Program-made: the position numbers and the translations under genes
Notes under the pieces: model-generated
The model's input: the letters and a program-made list of their open reading frames with translations, nothing else
Databases searched by the model: none
Told to the model about the DNA's origin: nothing
Shown: positions 46,707-55,876 of the stretch, one piece after another
Position numbering within the stretch: position 1 is the stretch's first letter
How the letters are laid out: each line of letters opens with the position of its first letter
Assembly: GCF_900475595.1 (NCBI RefSeq)
Contig: NZ_LS483397.1
Location: forward strand, 1,211,001 to 1,275,000
Reading direction: 5' to 3'
DNA: 64,000 nucleotides
DNA from: Streptococcus uberis
GTDB lineage: Bacteria; Bacillota; Bacilli; Lactobacillales; Streptococcaceae

Positions 46707-48134
46707 TTAAGCAATGTCAAAAACAATTGATTTTAAGTTAGTCATTGCATCAATAGAATATTTGACCCCTTGAACACCTGCTCCTGATTTCTTAGCTCCA
46801 AGGAATGGGAAGTTATCAGTTCCACGTTGGGTTTTATTATTAATATGGACAGTTCCAACTTCTAATTTTTCAGCAATAGCAAATGCTTGTGGGAAATTGT
46901 TAGTAAAGACAGAAGCTTGAAGTCCATACTCTGAAGCATTTGAAATATCAATAGCTTCTTCCAAAGAATTCACACGAATAAATGGTAATACAGGACCAAA
47001 TGGTTCTTCCCAAGCTAGGCGCATATCCGTAGTAACATGGTCGAAGACAACAGGTGAAATTAAGTTACCTTCACGTTTGATCTCGGTTAAGGCTTTTGCA
47101 CCTTTTTCATTAGCATCAGTAATTAATCCTTCGACAAAATCTGCCGCTTTTGTGTCAATTAAAGGTGTGATATCAGCGTTGTCTTCTGGCATACCTACAC
47201 TTAGGTTTTTAACCAAGTCACAAACATGTTTTTCAAGCTCATCTGCAACACTATCCATAACTAAGACACGTTTAACAGCTGTACAGCGTTGTCCAGAATA
47301 ACCGAAAGCACCTGCTACGATGTTTTTGGCAGCTAAAGCTAAATCAGCATCTTCTAAAACAATGGCAGAATCTTTACCACCTAGTTCTAGCATGATTGGA
47401 CGCATTCCAGCTAATTGACCAATTCTTTCACCAACTGGTGTTGAACCCGTGAAATTAATAAAGTTTACAGCTTCATGCTCAACAATGTAATCACCAATAA
47501 CAGAACCGCGACCAGTAATGGTATTGAAAACTCCAGCAGGTACGCCTGCCTCAGCAAAGACTTCAGCTAATAGCAATCCTGAAATAGAGCCTTGTGTTGG
47601 TGGTTTAAGGGCTACTACGTTCCCAGCAATCAGTGCAGGTGCAATTTTTGATCCAGCTAAATTGATTGGATAATTAAATGGTGAAATAGCAAGGACAAGA
47701 CCAACTGGTTCATGACGAACAATGGCAATTTTCTTCTTACTTGATGCTTCAAAACTGCCTCCTTCAAGAACTTCACCTTCCATGCGGATTCCTTCTTCTG
47801 CAGCGTAATTAATAATTTCAGCTGTACGAACAACTTCACTAACTGCTGCTTTATGACCCTTTGCAACTTCTTTTGAAAGAATAGCACCGATTTTTTCCGC
47901 ATCACGAACTAAAATATCTGCTGCTTTATGAAGGATAGCTGCACGTTCAACATATGAAAGCTCACGCCAAGCTTGAAAAGCATTTTTTGCAGATTGGTAA
48001 ACATAGTCAACTTCTTCAGTAGACATAGCTGGTACGCTACCTAGTTCTTCTCCTGTTGCTGGTGCATAGATTTTAATTTCATTTTCTGAAAGTTTCCATT
48101 CACCATTAACAAGATTTTTATATTGTTTAGTCAA
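46707..48134 (-). CDS. gapN: NADP-dependent non-phosphorylating glyceraldehyde-3-phosphate dehydrogenase
   Basis: 475 aa aldehyde dehydrogenase. LELGGKD (catalytic Glu), FGYSGQRCTAVKRV (catalytic Cys) and the N-terminus YKNLVNGEWKLSENEIKIYAPATGEELGSVPAMS match streptococcal GapN. It oxidises glyceraldehyde 3-phosphate to 3-phosphoglycerate, giving NADPH; streptococci lack a full oxidative pentose phosphate route and depend on it. Confidence 0.95.
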   Translation of the reverse strand: MTKQYKNLVNGEWKLSENEIKIYAPATGEELGSVPAMSTEEVDYVYQSAKNAFQAWRELSYVERAAILHKAADILVRDAEKIGAILSKEVAKGHKAAVSEVVRTAEIINYAAEEGIRMEGEVLEGGSFEASSKKKIAIVRHEPVGLVLAISPFNYPINLAGSKIAPALIAGNVVALKPPTQGSISGLLLAEVFAEAGVPAGVFNTITGRGSVIGDYIVEHEAVNFINFTGSTPVGERIGQLAGMRPIMLELGGKDSAIVLEDADLALAAKNIVAGAFGYSGQRCTAVKRVLVMDSVADELEKHVCDLVKNLSVGMPEDNADITPLIDTKAADFVEGLITDANEKGAKALTEIKREGNLISPVVFDHVTTDMRLAWEEPFGPVLPFIRVNSLEEAIDISNASEYGLQASVFTNNFPQAFAIAEKLEVGTVHINNKTQRGTDNFPFLGAKKSGAGVQGVKYSIDAMTNLKSIVFDIA

Positions 48135-48255
48135 ATTGTTATCTCCTTTTATGATAATAAGTCTATTTTATCACTTTTTCGATTTATTTCAAACATATAA
48201 TACGATAATTGTCTGAAAATTGAAATAATTTCATACCTCAAAAAATTTGATACAT

Positions 48256-48284
48256 AAAAAGAAGTTGGATTTCCAACTTCTTTC
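48256..48284 (-). terminator. Terminator after ptsI
   Basis: GAAGTTGGA/TCCAACTTC stem with TTTTT on the minus strand, next to the ptsI stop. Confidence 0.85.
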
Positions 48285-48288
48285 ATGA

Positions 48289-50022
48289 TTAGTTTTCAGG
48301 TAAGTATTCTTTAGATAATGCTAAAACTTCTTCTGCTGTAGAACATTCTGTTATAGCACGTTGTGCATACTCACGCATTTTAGCTGTGTCTAATGTTTTC
48401 ATCAAGCTACGCGTACGTAAAACTGATGTAGCTGACATTGAAAATTCATCCAATCCCATTCCCACAAGTAATGGAACTGCTTGTTGATCTCCAGCCATCT
48501 CACCACACATACCAGCCCATTTACCTTCAGCGTGTGCTGATTTGATAACGTTGTTAATTAAACGTAAGATTGATGGGTTATATGGTTGGTAAAGGTATGA
48601 AACTTGTTCATTCATACGGTCAGCAGCCATTGTATATTGAATCAAATCGTTAGTTCCAATTGAGAAGAAGTCAACTTCTTTAGCGAATTGGTCAGCTAAC
48701 ATAGCTGCTGCAGGAATTTCAATCATAATACCAACTTGAATATCGTCAGCAACAGCCACTCCTTCTGCAACAAGTTTAGCTTTTTCTTCATCAAAGACAG
48801 CTTTAGCAGCACGGAATTCTTTAACAAGAGCAACCATTGGGAACATGATGCGTAGTTTACCGTGAACTGAAGCACGAAGAAGGGCACGAATTTGTGTGCG
48901 GAACATAGCATCTCCAGTTTCAGAGATTGAAATACGAAGAGCACGGAAACCAAGGAATGGATTCATTTCTTTTGGAAGGTCAAAATATGGTAATTCTTTA
49001 TCTCCTCCAATGTCCATCGTACGAACAACAACTGGTTTGCCATTCATACCTTCCAATACAGCTTTGTAAGCTTCATATTGTTCATCTTCAGTTGGGAAGT
49101 CTTGAGAATCCATGTAAAGGAACTCTGTTCGATATAGTCCAACAGCTTCAGCGCCATTATCATTAACACCTTCAACATCTTTTGGAGTACCAATGTTTGC
49201 GGCAAGTTCAAAGTGTTTTCCATCAGCTGTTACAGTTTCAGCATCTTTTAATAATGCCCATTCTGCTTTTTGTTTAGCATAAGCTGAACCAGCTTCTTTG
49301 AAGGCAAGAATTTGTTCTTCTGAAGGGTTAATAATAACTTCTCCAGTGATACCGTTAACGGCAACAATATCTCCGTCATTAACACGTTTTGTAATATCAT
49401 TTGTTCCTAATACTGCTGCAATTTCAAGCGTACGAGCCATGATAGCGGAGTGACTTGTACGACCTCCAATATTAGTAACAAATGCTTTTACAAACTGTTT
49501 ATTTAATTGAGCTGTATCAGAAGGTGTTAAATCATGAGCTATAACGATAGACTCTTCATCAATAGTAGCAGGATTTGGAAGTTTTACACCTAATAAGTGA
49601 GCTAAGACACGTTTTGCAACGTCACGAATATCGGCCGCACGTTCTTGCATATAAGGATTATCTTCCATACCTTCAAAGATAGTGATAAACATATCAGTCA
49701 CTTCTTTGAGTCCAGTTTCTGCATTTGTTTGTTTTGCACGAATAGTCTCTTTGATTTGACTAATCATTTCTGGGTCAGCAAGTACCATTAAATGAGCGTC
49801 AAATACAGAAGCTGCTTCTTCGCCTAAGCTCTCTACTGCTTTCTCACGGATAACAGAAAGCTCGTCTTGTGAAGCTTGTAATGCTACATCAAGGCGAGCT
49901 TCTTCTGCGTTTGTATCTTCGACTGTGATAGTCTCAAATGACAAATCCGGTTGAACCAATAGATATGCTTTAGCAACGGCAACACCATCAGAGGCTGCAA
50001 TTCCTTTAAGCATTTCTGTCAT
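48289..50022 (-). CDS. ptsI: Phosphotransferase system enzyme I
   Basis: 577 aa, normal length. Phosphorylated His191 in [15 protein letters not shown]-binding [10 protein letters not shown] and [14 protein letters not shown], and the Cys of [13 protein letters not shown] are present. It transfers phosphate from PEP to HPr for sugar uptake. Starts 4 bp after ptsH. Confidence 0.97.
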   Translation of the reverse strand: MTEMLKGIAASDGVAVAKAYLLVQPDLSFETITVEDTNAEEARLDVALQASQDELSVIREKAVESLGEEAASVFDAHLMVLADPEMISQIKETIRAKQTNAETGLKEVTDMFITIFEGMEDNPYMQERAADIRDVAKRVLAHLLGVKLPNPATIDEESIVIAHDLTPSDTAQLNKQFVKAFVTNIGGRTSHSAIMARTLEIAAVLGTNDITKRVNDGDIVAVNGITGEVIINPSEEQILAFKEAGSAYAKQKAEWALLKDAETVTADGKHFELAANIGTPKDVEGVNDNGAEAVGLYRTEFLYMDSQDFPTEDEQYEAYKAVLEGMNGKPVVVRTMDIGGDKELPYFDLPKEMNPFLGFRALRISISETGDAMFRTQIRALLRASVHGKLRIMFPMVALVKEFRAAKAVFDEEKAKLVAEGVAVADDIQVGIMIEIPAAAMLADQFAKEVDFFSIGTNDLIQYTMAADRMNEQVSYLYQPYNPSILRLINNVIKSAHAEGKWAGMCGEMAGDQQAVPLLVGMGLDEFSMSATSVLRTRSLMKTLDTAKMREYAQRAITECSTAEEVLALSKEYLPEN

Positions 50023-50026
50023 AGTC

Positions 50027-50290
50027 TTATGCCAATCCTTCTTTTGTCATTGTTTCTTCGATTGCTGCGATAGCATCATCAGCGTCAGCACCTTCAGCTG
50101 TGATTGTCACGTCAGCACCTTGACCAACACCAAGGCTCATAACACCCATGATAGATTTAAGGTTTACTGCTTTTCCTTTGTAGTCTAATGTAATGTCTGA
50201 TGCAAATTTGCTTGCAGTTTGAACAAGTAAAGTCGCTGGACGAGCGTGAATCCCTGTTTCTGCAACAATGTGAAAATCTTTTGAAGCCAT
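50027..50290 (-). CDS. ptsH: HPr phosphocarrier protein
   Basis: 87 aa. His15 in ETGIHARPA (PEP-dependent phosphorylation) and Ser46 in VNLKSIMGV (HprK site for CcpA-dependent repression) are both present. Its Ser46-P form with CcpA is the likely effector at the cre sites of the glucuronide locus. Good AAAGGAG ribosome site. Confidence 0.97.
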   Translation of the reverse strand: MASKDFHIVAETGIHARPATLLVQTASKFASDITLDYKGKAVNLKSIMGVMSLGVGQGADVTITAEGADADDAIAAIEETMTKEGLA

Positions 50291-50356
50291 ATTATGGTTC
50301 TCCTTTTAATAGTTGTGTATTTTTGAGCCACCACATGGTAACCCTTACAATAACAG

Positions 50357-50385
50357 ATTATAGCATAATGCTATTTTATTTTCAA
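50357..50385 (-). promoter_or_regulatory. ptsHI promoter
   Basis: TTGAAA (50380-50385), 17-bp spacer ending TGC, TATAAT (50357-50362): a strong sigma-A promoter about 65 bp before the ptsH ATG. The 50391-50640 stretch further upstream is AT-rich and I see no gene in it. Confidence 0.8.
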
Positions 50386-50645
50386 GATTAAATGTTCTCA
50401 CAAGAAAAATATTTGAAATGTTTTCTTAAAATTTTCATTTAATATTTGACAATATAAATGACTTACAAAAGCTTATTTTCATCTTTTATTGTGTTAGGAA
50501 ATTTTTCCCAAAATTTTTTGACTTTCCAAAACTTCTATTTTCTTTAGCTTATGTTTTGTTATTTTAATGAAATGGTCTTGAAAAGCGAGAAAACTTTTCT
50601 GCAAGAAATATCAATTCAGCATCAAAGGCCGATACAATCGCATCC

Positions 50646-50693
50646 ACACAATATATAGTGATGCAAAAACCGATTGACCCCAAAATATTGTGT
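50646..50693 (+). promoter_or_regulatory. Pair of NrdR boxes
   Basis: ACACAATATATAGTGA (50646-50661) and CCCCAAAATATTGTGT (50678-50693) resemble the NrdR consensus ACACWATATATWGTGT. Their centres are 32 bp apart, three helical turns, the usual spacing. They lie just upstream of the nrdH -35, so NrdR with ATP/dATP would control nrdHEF. Confidence 0.8.
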
Positions 50694-50711
50694 TTTTTTG
50701 GGATAAAAATC

Positions 50712-50740
50712 TTGCATTTTACCTTCAAATTTAATATGCT
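50712..50740 (+). promoter_or_regulatory. nrdHEF promoter
   Basis: TTGCAT (50712-50717), 17-bp spacer, TATGCT (50735-50740), 34 bp before the nrdH ATG and 19 bp after the second NrdR box. Confidence 0.7.
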
Positions 50741-50774
50741 ATTAGAGTATTGAAATTTTAAAAGGAGAAATAAG

Positions 50775-50993
50775 ATGATAACTGTCTATTCTAAAAATAA
50801 TTGTATGCAATGTAAAATGACTAAGAAATTCCTAGAACAAAACGGGGCTGACTTTCAAGAGATTAATATCGATGAACATCCTGAAAAAATTGACTATGTG
50901 AAAAGCCTTGGTTTTACATCCGCACCAGTTATTGAAAGTGATAATCTTGTTTTTTCTGGATTTCAACCGGCTAAATTAAAAGAAATAATCTAA
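50775..50993 (+). CDS. nrdH: Glutaredoxin-like NrdH
   Basis: 72 aa. Redox CMQC motif at residues 10-13 and the C-terminal FSGFQPAKLKEI typical of NrdH-redoxins, which reduce the class Ib ribonucleotide reductase. AAGGAG upstream. 19 bp before nrdE. Confidence 0.95.
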   Translation: MITVYSKNNCMQCKMTKKFLEQNGADFQEINIDEHPEKIDYVKSLGFTSAPVIESDNLVFSGFQPAKLKEII

Positions 50994-51012
50994 AGAGTAA
51001 GGAACTGTTAAT

Positions 51013-53172
51013 ATGAGTCTAAAAGATATTGGCGATATTTCGTATTTTCGCCTAAACAATGAGATTAACCGACCTGTTAATGGAAAAATCCCATTAAACA
51101 AAGATAAAGAAGCATTAGATGCCTTTTTTAAAGAAAATGTTATTCCAAATACTAAAGCATTCCCTTCTGTTACAGAGAAAATTAACTTCCTCTTAGAACA
51201 TGATTATATTGAAAGTGAGTTTATCAAAAAATACACTTTTGACTTTATTGAAGAATTAGCAGCTCTTATTAAAGAAGAAAAATTCCAATTTAAATCTTTC
51301 ATGGCGGCTTACAAATTCTATCAACAATATGCTCTCAAAACAAATGATGGAGAATATTACTTAGAAAGTCTTGAAGATCGTGTTATGTTCAATGCTCTCT
51401 ATTTTGCTGATGGAAATGAAGACTTGGCCAAGGATTTGGCTATTGAAATGATTAACCAACGTTATCAACCAGCTACTCCTTCTTTCTTAAATGCAGGTCG
51501 TAGCCGCCGTGGAGAATTAGTATCATGTTTCTTAATTCAAGTTACTGATGACATGAATTCAATTGGTCGTTCAATCAATTCTGCCCTACAATTATCTCGT
51601 ATCGGTGGTGGCGTTGGAATCACATTATCAAACCTTCGGGAGGCTGGAGCTCCAATTAAGGGCTATGCCGGCGCCGCATCAGGTGTTGTACCTGTCATGA
51701 AACTTTTTGAAGATAGTTTCTCCTATTCTAATCAGTTAGGCCAACGTCAAGGGGCTGGTGTTGTTTATCTCAATATTTTCCATCCAGATATCATTGCTTT
51801 TCTTTCAACAAAGAAAGAAAATGCTGATGAAAAAGTCCGTGTCAAAACCTTATCATTGGGACTTACTGTTCCAGATAAATTCTATGAATTAGCTCGTCAA
51901 AATGAAGATATGTATCTTTTTAGTCCATATGACGTAGAACGTGAATACGGAGTGGCTTTCAACTATATTGACATCACAGAGAAGTATGACGAACTAGTAG
52001 CCAACCCTAAGATTACCAAGACTAAAATTCGTGCTCGTGATTTGGAAACAGAGATTTCTAAACTTCAACAAGAATCTGGCTATCCTTATATTATCAATAT
52101 CGATACTGCCAACAAAGCAAATCCTATCGATGGAAAAATCATTATGAGCAACCTTTGCTCTGAAATTCTTCAGGTGCAAAAACCAAGTATCATAAATGAT
52201 GCTCAAGAATTTATTGAAATGGGAACAGATATTTCATGTAACTTGGGCTCTACCAACATCCTAAACATGATGACCTCACCAGATTTTGGCCGTTCCATTA
52301 AAGCGATGACACGCGCACTTACATTTGTTACGGATTCTTCTCAAATTGAAGCTGTGCCCACAGTCAAAAATGGAAATCAACAAGCGCATACCTTTGGGCT
52401 TGGGGCTATGGGTCTTCATTCCTTCTTAGCAAAAAACCACATTGAATATGGTAGTCCTGAATCGGTAGAATTCACTGATATCTACTTCATGCTAATGAAT
52501 TATTGGACCCTAGTGGAATCCAATAACATCGCTCGTGAACGTCAAACGACTTTCGTTGGTTTTGAAAAATCAAAATATGCTGACGGAAGCTACTTCGACA
52601 AATATGTGACCGGTCAATTTGTTCCCAAATCAGACCTTGTTAAAGAGCTTTTTAAAGACCATTTTATTCCTCAGGCATCGGACTGGGAAGCCCTTCGACA
52701 AGCTGTTCAAAAAGATGGTCTCTACCATCAAAACCGTTTAGCTGTAGCACCAAATGGTTCTATCTCATACATCAATGACTGCTCTGCTTCTATTCACCCA
52801 ATCACTCAAAGAATTGAAGAACGCCAAGAGAAGAAAATTGGTAAAATTTACTATCCAGCCAATGGTTTATCAACGGATACAATTCCTTATTACACATCTG
52901 CCTATGATATGGATATGCGTAAGGTTATTGATGTTTACGCCGCAGCAACTCAACACGTTGACCAAGGCTTATCATTGACTTTATTCCTTCGAAGTGAACT
53001 TCCAAAAGAACTTTATGAATGGAAAACAGAAAGTAAGCAAACAACTCGTGACCTTTCTATTCTTCGCAACTATGCCTTCAATAAAGGCATTAAATCAATC
53101 TATTATGTCCGTACCTTTACAGATGACGGCGAAGAAGTTGGCTCTAACCAGTGTGAATCATGTGTTATTTAA
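51013..53172 (+). CDS. nrdE: Class Ib ribonucleotide reductase large subunit
   Basis: 719 aa, normal for NrdE; no ATP-cone at the N-terminus, as expected of class Ib. SNLCSEI and NLGSTN in the active-site region, APNGSISYINDCSASIHP and the C-terminal redox pair CESCVI. It reduces ribonucleoside diphosphates. The operon is interrupted after this gene by 567 bp of repeats before nrdF. Confidence 0.96.
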   Translation: MSLKDIGDISYFRLNNEINRPVNGKIPLNKDKEALDAFFKENVIPNTKAFPSVTEKINFLLEHDYIESEFIKKYTFDFIEELAALIKEEKFQFKSFMAAYKFYQQYALKTNDGEYYLESLEDRVMFNALYFADGNEDLAKDLAIEMINQRYQPATPSFLNAGRSRRGELVSCFLIQVTDDMNSIGRSINSALQLSRIGGGVGITLSNLREAGAPIKGYAGAASGVVPVMKLFEDSFSYSNQLGQRQGAGVVYLNIFHPDIIAFLSTKKENADEKVRVKTLSLGLTVPDKFYELARQNEDMYLFSPYDVEREYGVAFNYIDITEKYDELVANPKITKTKIRARDLETEISKLQQESGYPYIINIDTANKANPIDGKIIMSNLCSEILQVQKPSIINDAQEFIEMGTDISCNLGSTNILNMMTSPDFGRSIKAMTRALTFVTDSSQIEAVPTVKNGNQQAHTFGLGAMGLHSFLAKNHIEYGSPESVEFTDIYFMLMNYWTLVESNNIARERQTTFVGFEKSKYADGSYFDKYVTGQFVPKSDLVKELFKDHFIPQASDWEALRQAVQKDGLYHQNRLAVAPNGSISYINDCSASIHPITQRIEERQEKKIGKIYYPANGLSTDTIPYYTSAYDMDMRKVIDVYAAATQHVDQGLSLTLFLRSELPKELYEWKTESKQTTRDLSILRNYAFNKGIKSIYYVRTFTDDGEEVGSNQCESCVI

Positions 53173-53201
53173 TTGGTTAAGAAGTAATGATGCTAAAGCA
53201 T

Positions 53202-53634
53202 CTATTACTTCTACGGCAGTCGCTATTTGGCGATCTGCCTAAACCACTTACTAACTTCGTAAATGAAGTATTATCGACTTCATTTACTCCGTGTCGTAAT
53301 GGCGTCTTTGAAATATTGTCGTTAATGCAGCTATTACTTATACGGCTGGCGCTGTTTGCGATCTGCTTATACCAATTACTAACTTCGTAAATGAAGTATT
53401 ATCGACCTCATTTACTCCGTGTCGTAATGGCGTCTTTGAAATATTGTCGTTAATGCAGCTATTACTTATACGGCTGGCGCTGTTTGCGATCTGCCTAAAC
53501 CACTTACTAACTTCGTAAACGAAGTATTATCGACTTCATTTACTCCGTGTCGTAATGGCGTCTTTGAAATATAGTTGCTAATGCAGCTATTACTTCTACG
53601 GCAGTCACTGTTTGGTGATCTGCTTATACCAATT
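53202..53634 (+). repeat. Tandem repeat of 128-129 bp in nrdE-nrdF gap
   Basis: Three full copies (53202-53330, 53331-53458, 53459-53586) and a partial fourth (from 53587) of a unit starting CTATTACTT. Each full unit has a hairpin GTAAATGAAGT-attatcg-ACTTCATTTAC (first copy 53259-53287; single mismatches in copies 2 and 3). A second hairpin near the unit start pairs GCAGTCGC with GCGATCTGC in copy 1 and GCAGTCAC with GTGATCTGC in copy 4, a compensated change. No T-run follows, so these are not ordinary terminators. The rest of the 53173-53739 gap has nothing but the nrdF ribosome site. Confidence 0.9.
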
Positions 53635-53739
53635 ACGGACTTAGAAGAACGTTGCGGAAATACTTTCTATTTTTTCCGCGCTTTCTTATTATGATTACCA
53701 CCGGTTATATCATCACCCTCTTTTAGGAGATTTTAAAGA

Positions 53740-54699
53740 ATGACAACATATTATGAAGCAATAAACTGGAATGAAATTGAAGACGTTATTGATAAATCAA
53801 CTTGGGAAAAGTTGACTGAACAATTCTGGCTTGATACGCGCATTCCTTTATCCAACGATTTAGATGACTGGCGCAAGCTTTCAGCACAAGAAAAAGATTT
53901 AGTTGGTAAAGTTTTTGGTGGTCTTACCTTATTAGATACCATGCAATCTGAAACAGGGGTTGAAGCTATTCGAGCGGATGTCAGAACACCTCATGAAGAA
54001 GCGGTATTAAATAATATTCAATTTATGGAATCCGTCCACGCTAAATCTTATTCTTCCATTTTTTCAACCTTAAATACCAAAAAAGAAATTGAAGAGATTT
54101 TTGAATGGACTAACAATAATGAATTTTTGCAAAAGAAAGCAAAAATCATTAATGATATTTATGCTAATGGGGATGCCCTACAAAAAAAGGTTGCATCAAC
54201 CTATCTAGAAACTTTCTTATTTTATTCAGGATTCTTTACTCCACTTTACTATTTAGGTAATAATAAACTGGCAAACGTTGCAGAAATTATTAAATTGATT
54301 ATCCGTGACGAATCTGTTCATGGTACCTACATTGGTTATAAATTCCAATTAGGTTTCAATGAGTTGTCAGAAGACAAACAAGAATCATTTCGTGAATGGA
54401 TGTATGATCTTCTTTACCAACTTTATGAAAATGAAGAAGAATACACGAAAACACTTTATGATCCAGTTGGTTGGACTGAGGAAGTAATGACATTCCTCCG
54501 TTATAATGCCAACAAGGCCTTGATGAATTTGGGACAAGATCCACTCTTTCCAGATACGGCAAACGATGTAAATCCTATCGTGATGAATGGTATCTCAACA
54601 GGTACTTCTAATCATGACTTCTTTAGTCAAGTTGGTAATGGTTACCTTCTTGGTTCAGTAGAAGCCATGACTGACGAAGATTATAATTATGGCCTCTAA
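53740..54699 (+). CDS. nrdF: Class Ib ribonucleotide reductase small subunit
   Basis: 319 aa. Diiron/dimanganese ligands in QSETGVEAIRADVRTPHEEAVLNNIQFMESVHAKSYSSIF (given here as spread motifs: the Asp/Glu of LLDTMQSE, then Glu and His of MESVHAKSY) and IIRDESVHGTY. The tyrosyl radical site follows SVHAKSY. AGGAGA precedes the ATG. It partners NrdE; class Ib usually needs NrdI, which is not in this window. Confidence 0.95.
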   Translation: MTTYYEAINWNEIEDVIDKSTWEKLTEQFWLDTRIPLSNDLDDWRKLSAQEKDLVGKVFGGLTLLDTMQSETGVEAIRADVRTPHEEAVLNNIQFMESVHAKSYSSIFSTLNTKKEIEEIFEWTNNNEFLQKKAKIINDIYANGDALQKKVASTYLETFLFYSGFFTPLYYLGNNKLANVAEIIKLIIRDESVHGTYIGYKFQLGFNELSEDKQESFREWMYDLLYQLYENEEEYTKTLYDPVGWTEEVMTFLRYNANKALMNLGQDPLFPDTANDVNPIVMNGISTGTSNHDFFSQVGNGYLLGSVEAMTDEDYNYGL

Positions 54700-54741
54700 G
54701 TTACTTTCCTCATCCAATTAATGAAATCAACCAACTAATAG

Positions 54742-54770
54742 AAAGCCAAGTCAAGTGAGACTTGGCTTTT
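54742..54770 (+). terminator. Terminator after nrdF
   Basis: AAAGCCAAGTC/GACTTGGCTTT stem with T-run about 40 bp past the nrdF stop. Confidence 0.9.
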
Positions 54771-54822
54771 ATATTGCAAAAAAATTTGATTAGCTTATAA
54801 TAAAGGAAAAGAGGAACATAAA

Positions 54823-55815
54823 ATGACTGATTTAAAAACAATTGAACGAAAGTATAGTAATCTTTTCCAAAAAGATCCTTATGCGAAAAACAAACTCTTG
54901 TACCATGATTTCATCCTCCAATATCCAGATTCAGAGATGTCTATTGCTAGGTTTTACCAAACCATAGCACAGGATGATTCATTTTTTGACGACTACCCAG
55001 AAAATGAGATTTCACTAGCCTTACTTAATGACTTGTTAACTTTAAGCCGAAAAAACACGCTTGTTTTGCAAGGCGCAGATCGCCTTATTTTGGATGCGAA
55101 AAACATGATTGCAAGGGAAAAAAATGAACCTATTATGGTTTTCAATGTTGATGAAGGGCTCATCATTTTGTCACTGTCAACTTTTTTCCTATTATTCATC
55201 GTTATGACCTACATTAATCAACCACTTATCATTCTTTTCTGGTTTTTAATCATTGCGAGCTCACTTTTTTTCTATTTCCATTACGTTAAAACACTAAAAC
55301 AAACAAATGGGAAAAATCATACAATTAACAACCTTGTTATCGAAAGACAAGAGGAGATTGTTGCAGTTGCCGATATGGATAAACTCTTTTTTCAAAATGC
55401 TCTGAAAAACCATCCCTACTATAGTCTTCTTACATCATGCCAATGGGAATATTTAGAAGCACTACAAACCATTTTATTTAATGGTGAAGCCTCAACGATT
55501 AAAGAAGCTAGAAACTTACTCGATCAGCGCATACGCGATGCTGAAATGCTTAGCATTATGGCAGAGCAGCAAAAGGATTTGAATCAGCTAAAACGAAATC
55601 AAGAACGTCAGGCCAAAATAATGCAACAGCAAGTCAAAAAACAAGAAAAACTATATAAAGATTTGGTCAAAGAAAAAGAAAAACTATATAAAGATTTGGT
55701 CAAAGAAAAAGAAACAAGAGAAGAAATGGACCGTCATTTACGCAACCGCCAACGTTATTTACGAATGCGACAAATACATGATTATTATCGAAATCGCGAT
55801 AAAGATAAAGCTTAA
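54823..55815 (+). CDS. Membrane protein with C-terminal coiled coil
   Basis: 330 aa, family not recognised. Two adjacent membrane helices (about 113-131 and 134-154), a helical region, then a long Lys/Gln/Glu-rich coiled coil (about 235-330) with many Arg near the end (MDRHLRNRQRYLRMRQIHDY). Residues 275-285 and 286-296 are identical (EKLYKDLVKEK), from a perfect 33-bp tandem duplication in the DNA. GAGG is the ribosome site. Flanked by terminators, so monocistronic. Confidence 0.7.
   Translation: MTDLKTIERKYSNLFQKDPYAKNKLLYHDFILQYPDSEMSIARFYQTIAQDDSFFDDYPENEISLALLNDLLTLSRKNTLVLQGADRLILDAKNMIAREKNEPIMVFNVDEGLIILSLSTFFLLFIVMTYINQPLIILFWFLIIASSLFFYFHYVKTLKQTNGKNHTINNLVIERQEEIVAVADMDKLFFQNALKNHPYYSLLTSCQWEYLEALQTILFNGEASTIKEARNLLDQRIRDAEMLSIMAEQQKDLNQLKRNQERQAKIMQQQVKKQEKLYKDLVKEKEKLYKDLVKEKETREEMDRHLRNRQRYLRMRQIHDYYRNRDKDKA
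55645..55710 (+). repeat. Perfect 33-bp tandem duplication
   Basis: Two identical copies, 55645-55677 and 55678-55710, inside the coiled-coil gene. Perfect identity implies a recent, possibly variable, slippage duplication. It adds 11 residues (in frame, 1.5 heptads). Confidence 0.95.
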
Positions 55816-55850
55816 AAAGCAGTCAAGCAAAAAGCTGACTGCTTTCTTTC
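55813..55850 (+). terminator. Terminator after coiled-coil gene
   Basis: AAAGCAGTCAAGC/GCTGACTGCTTT stem followed by CTTTCTTTCT. Confidence 0.75.
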
Positions 55851-55876
55851 TATCTAGGTTTTGATATAATAGAAAT

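Noticed and set aside
53187..53390. 67-codon plus-strand frame in the nrdE-nrdF gap
   Set aside because: It is made of the 128-bp repeat, has no ribosome site and no recognisable protein.
53202..53634. Repeat array as a CRISPR
   Set aside because: Units of 128 bp are contiguous without unique spacers, and there are no cas genes.
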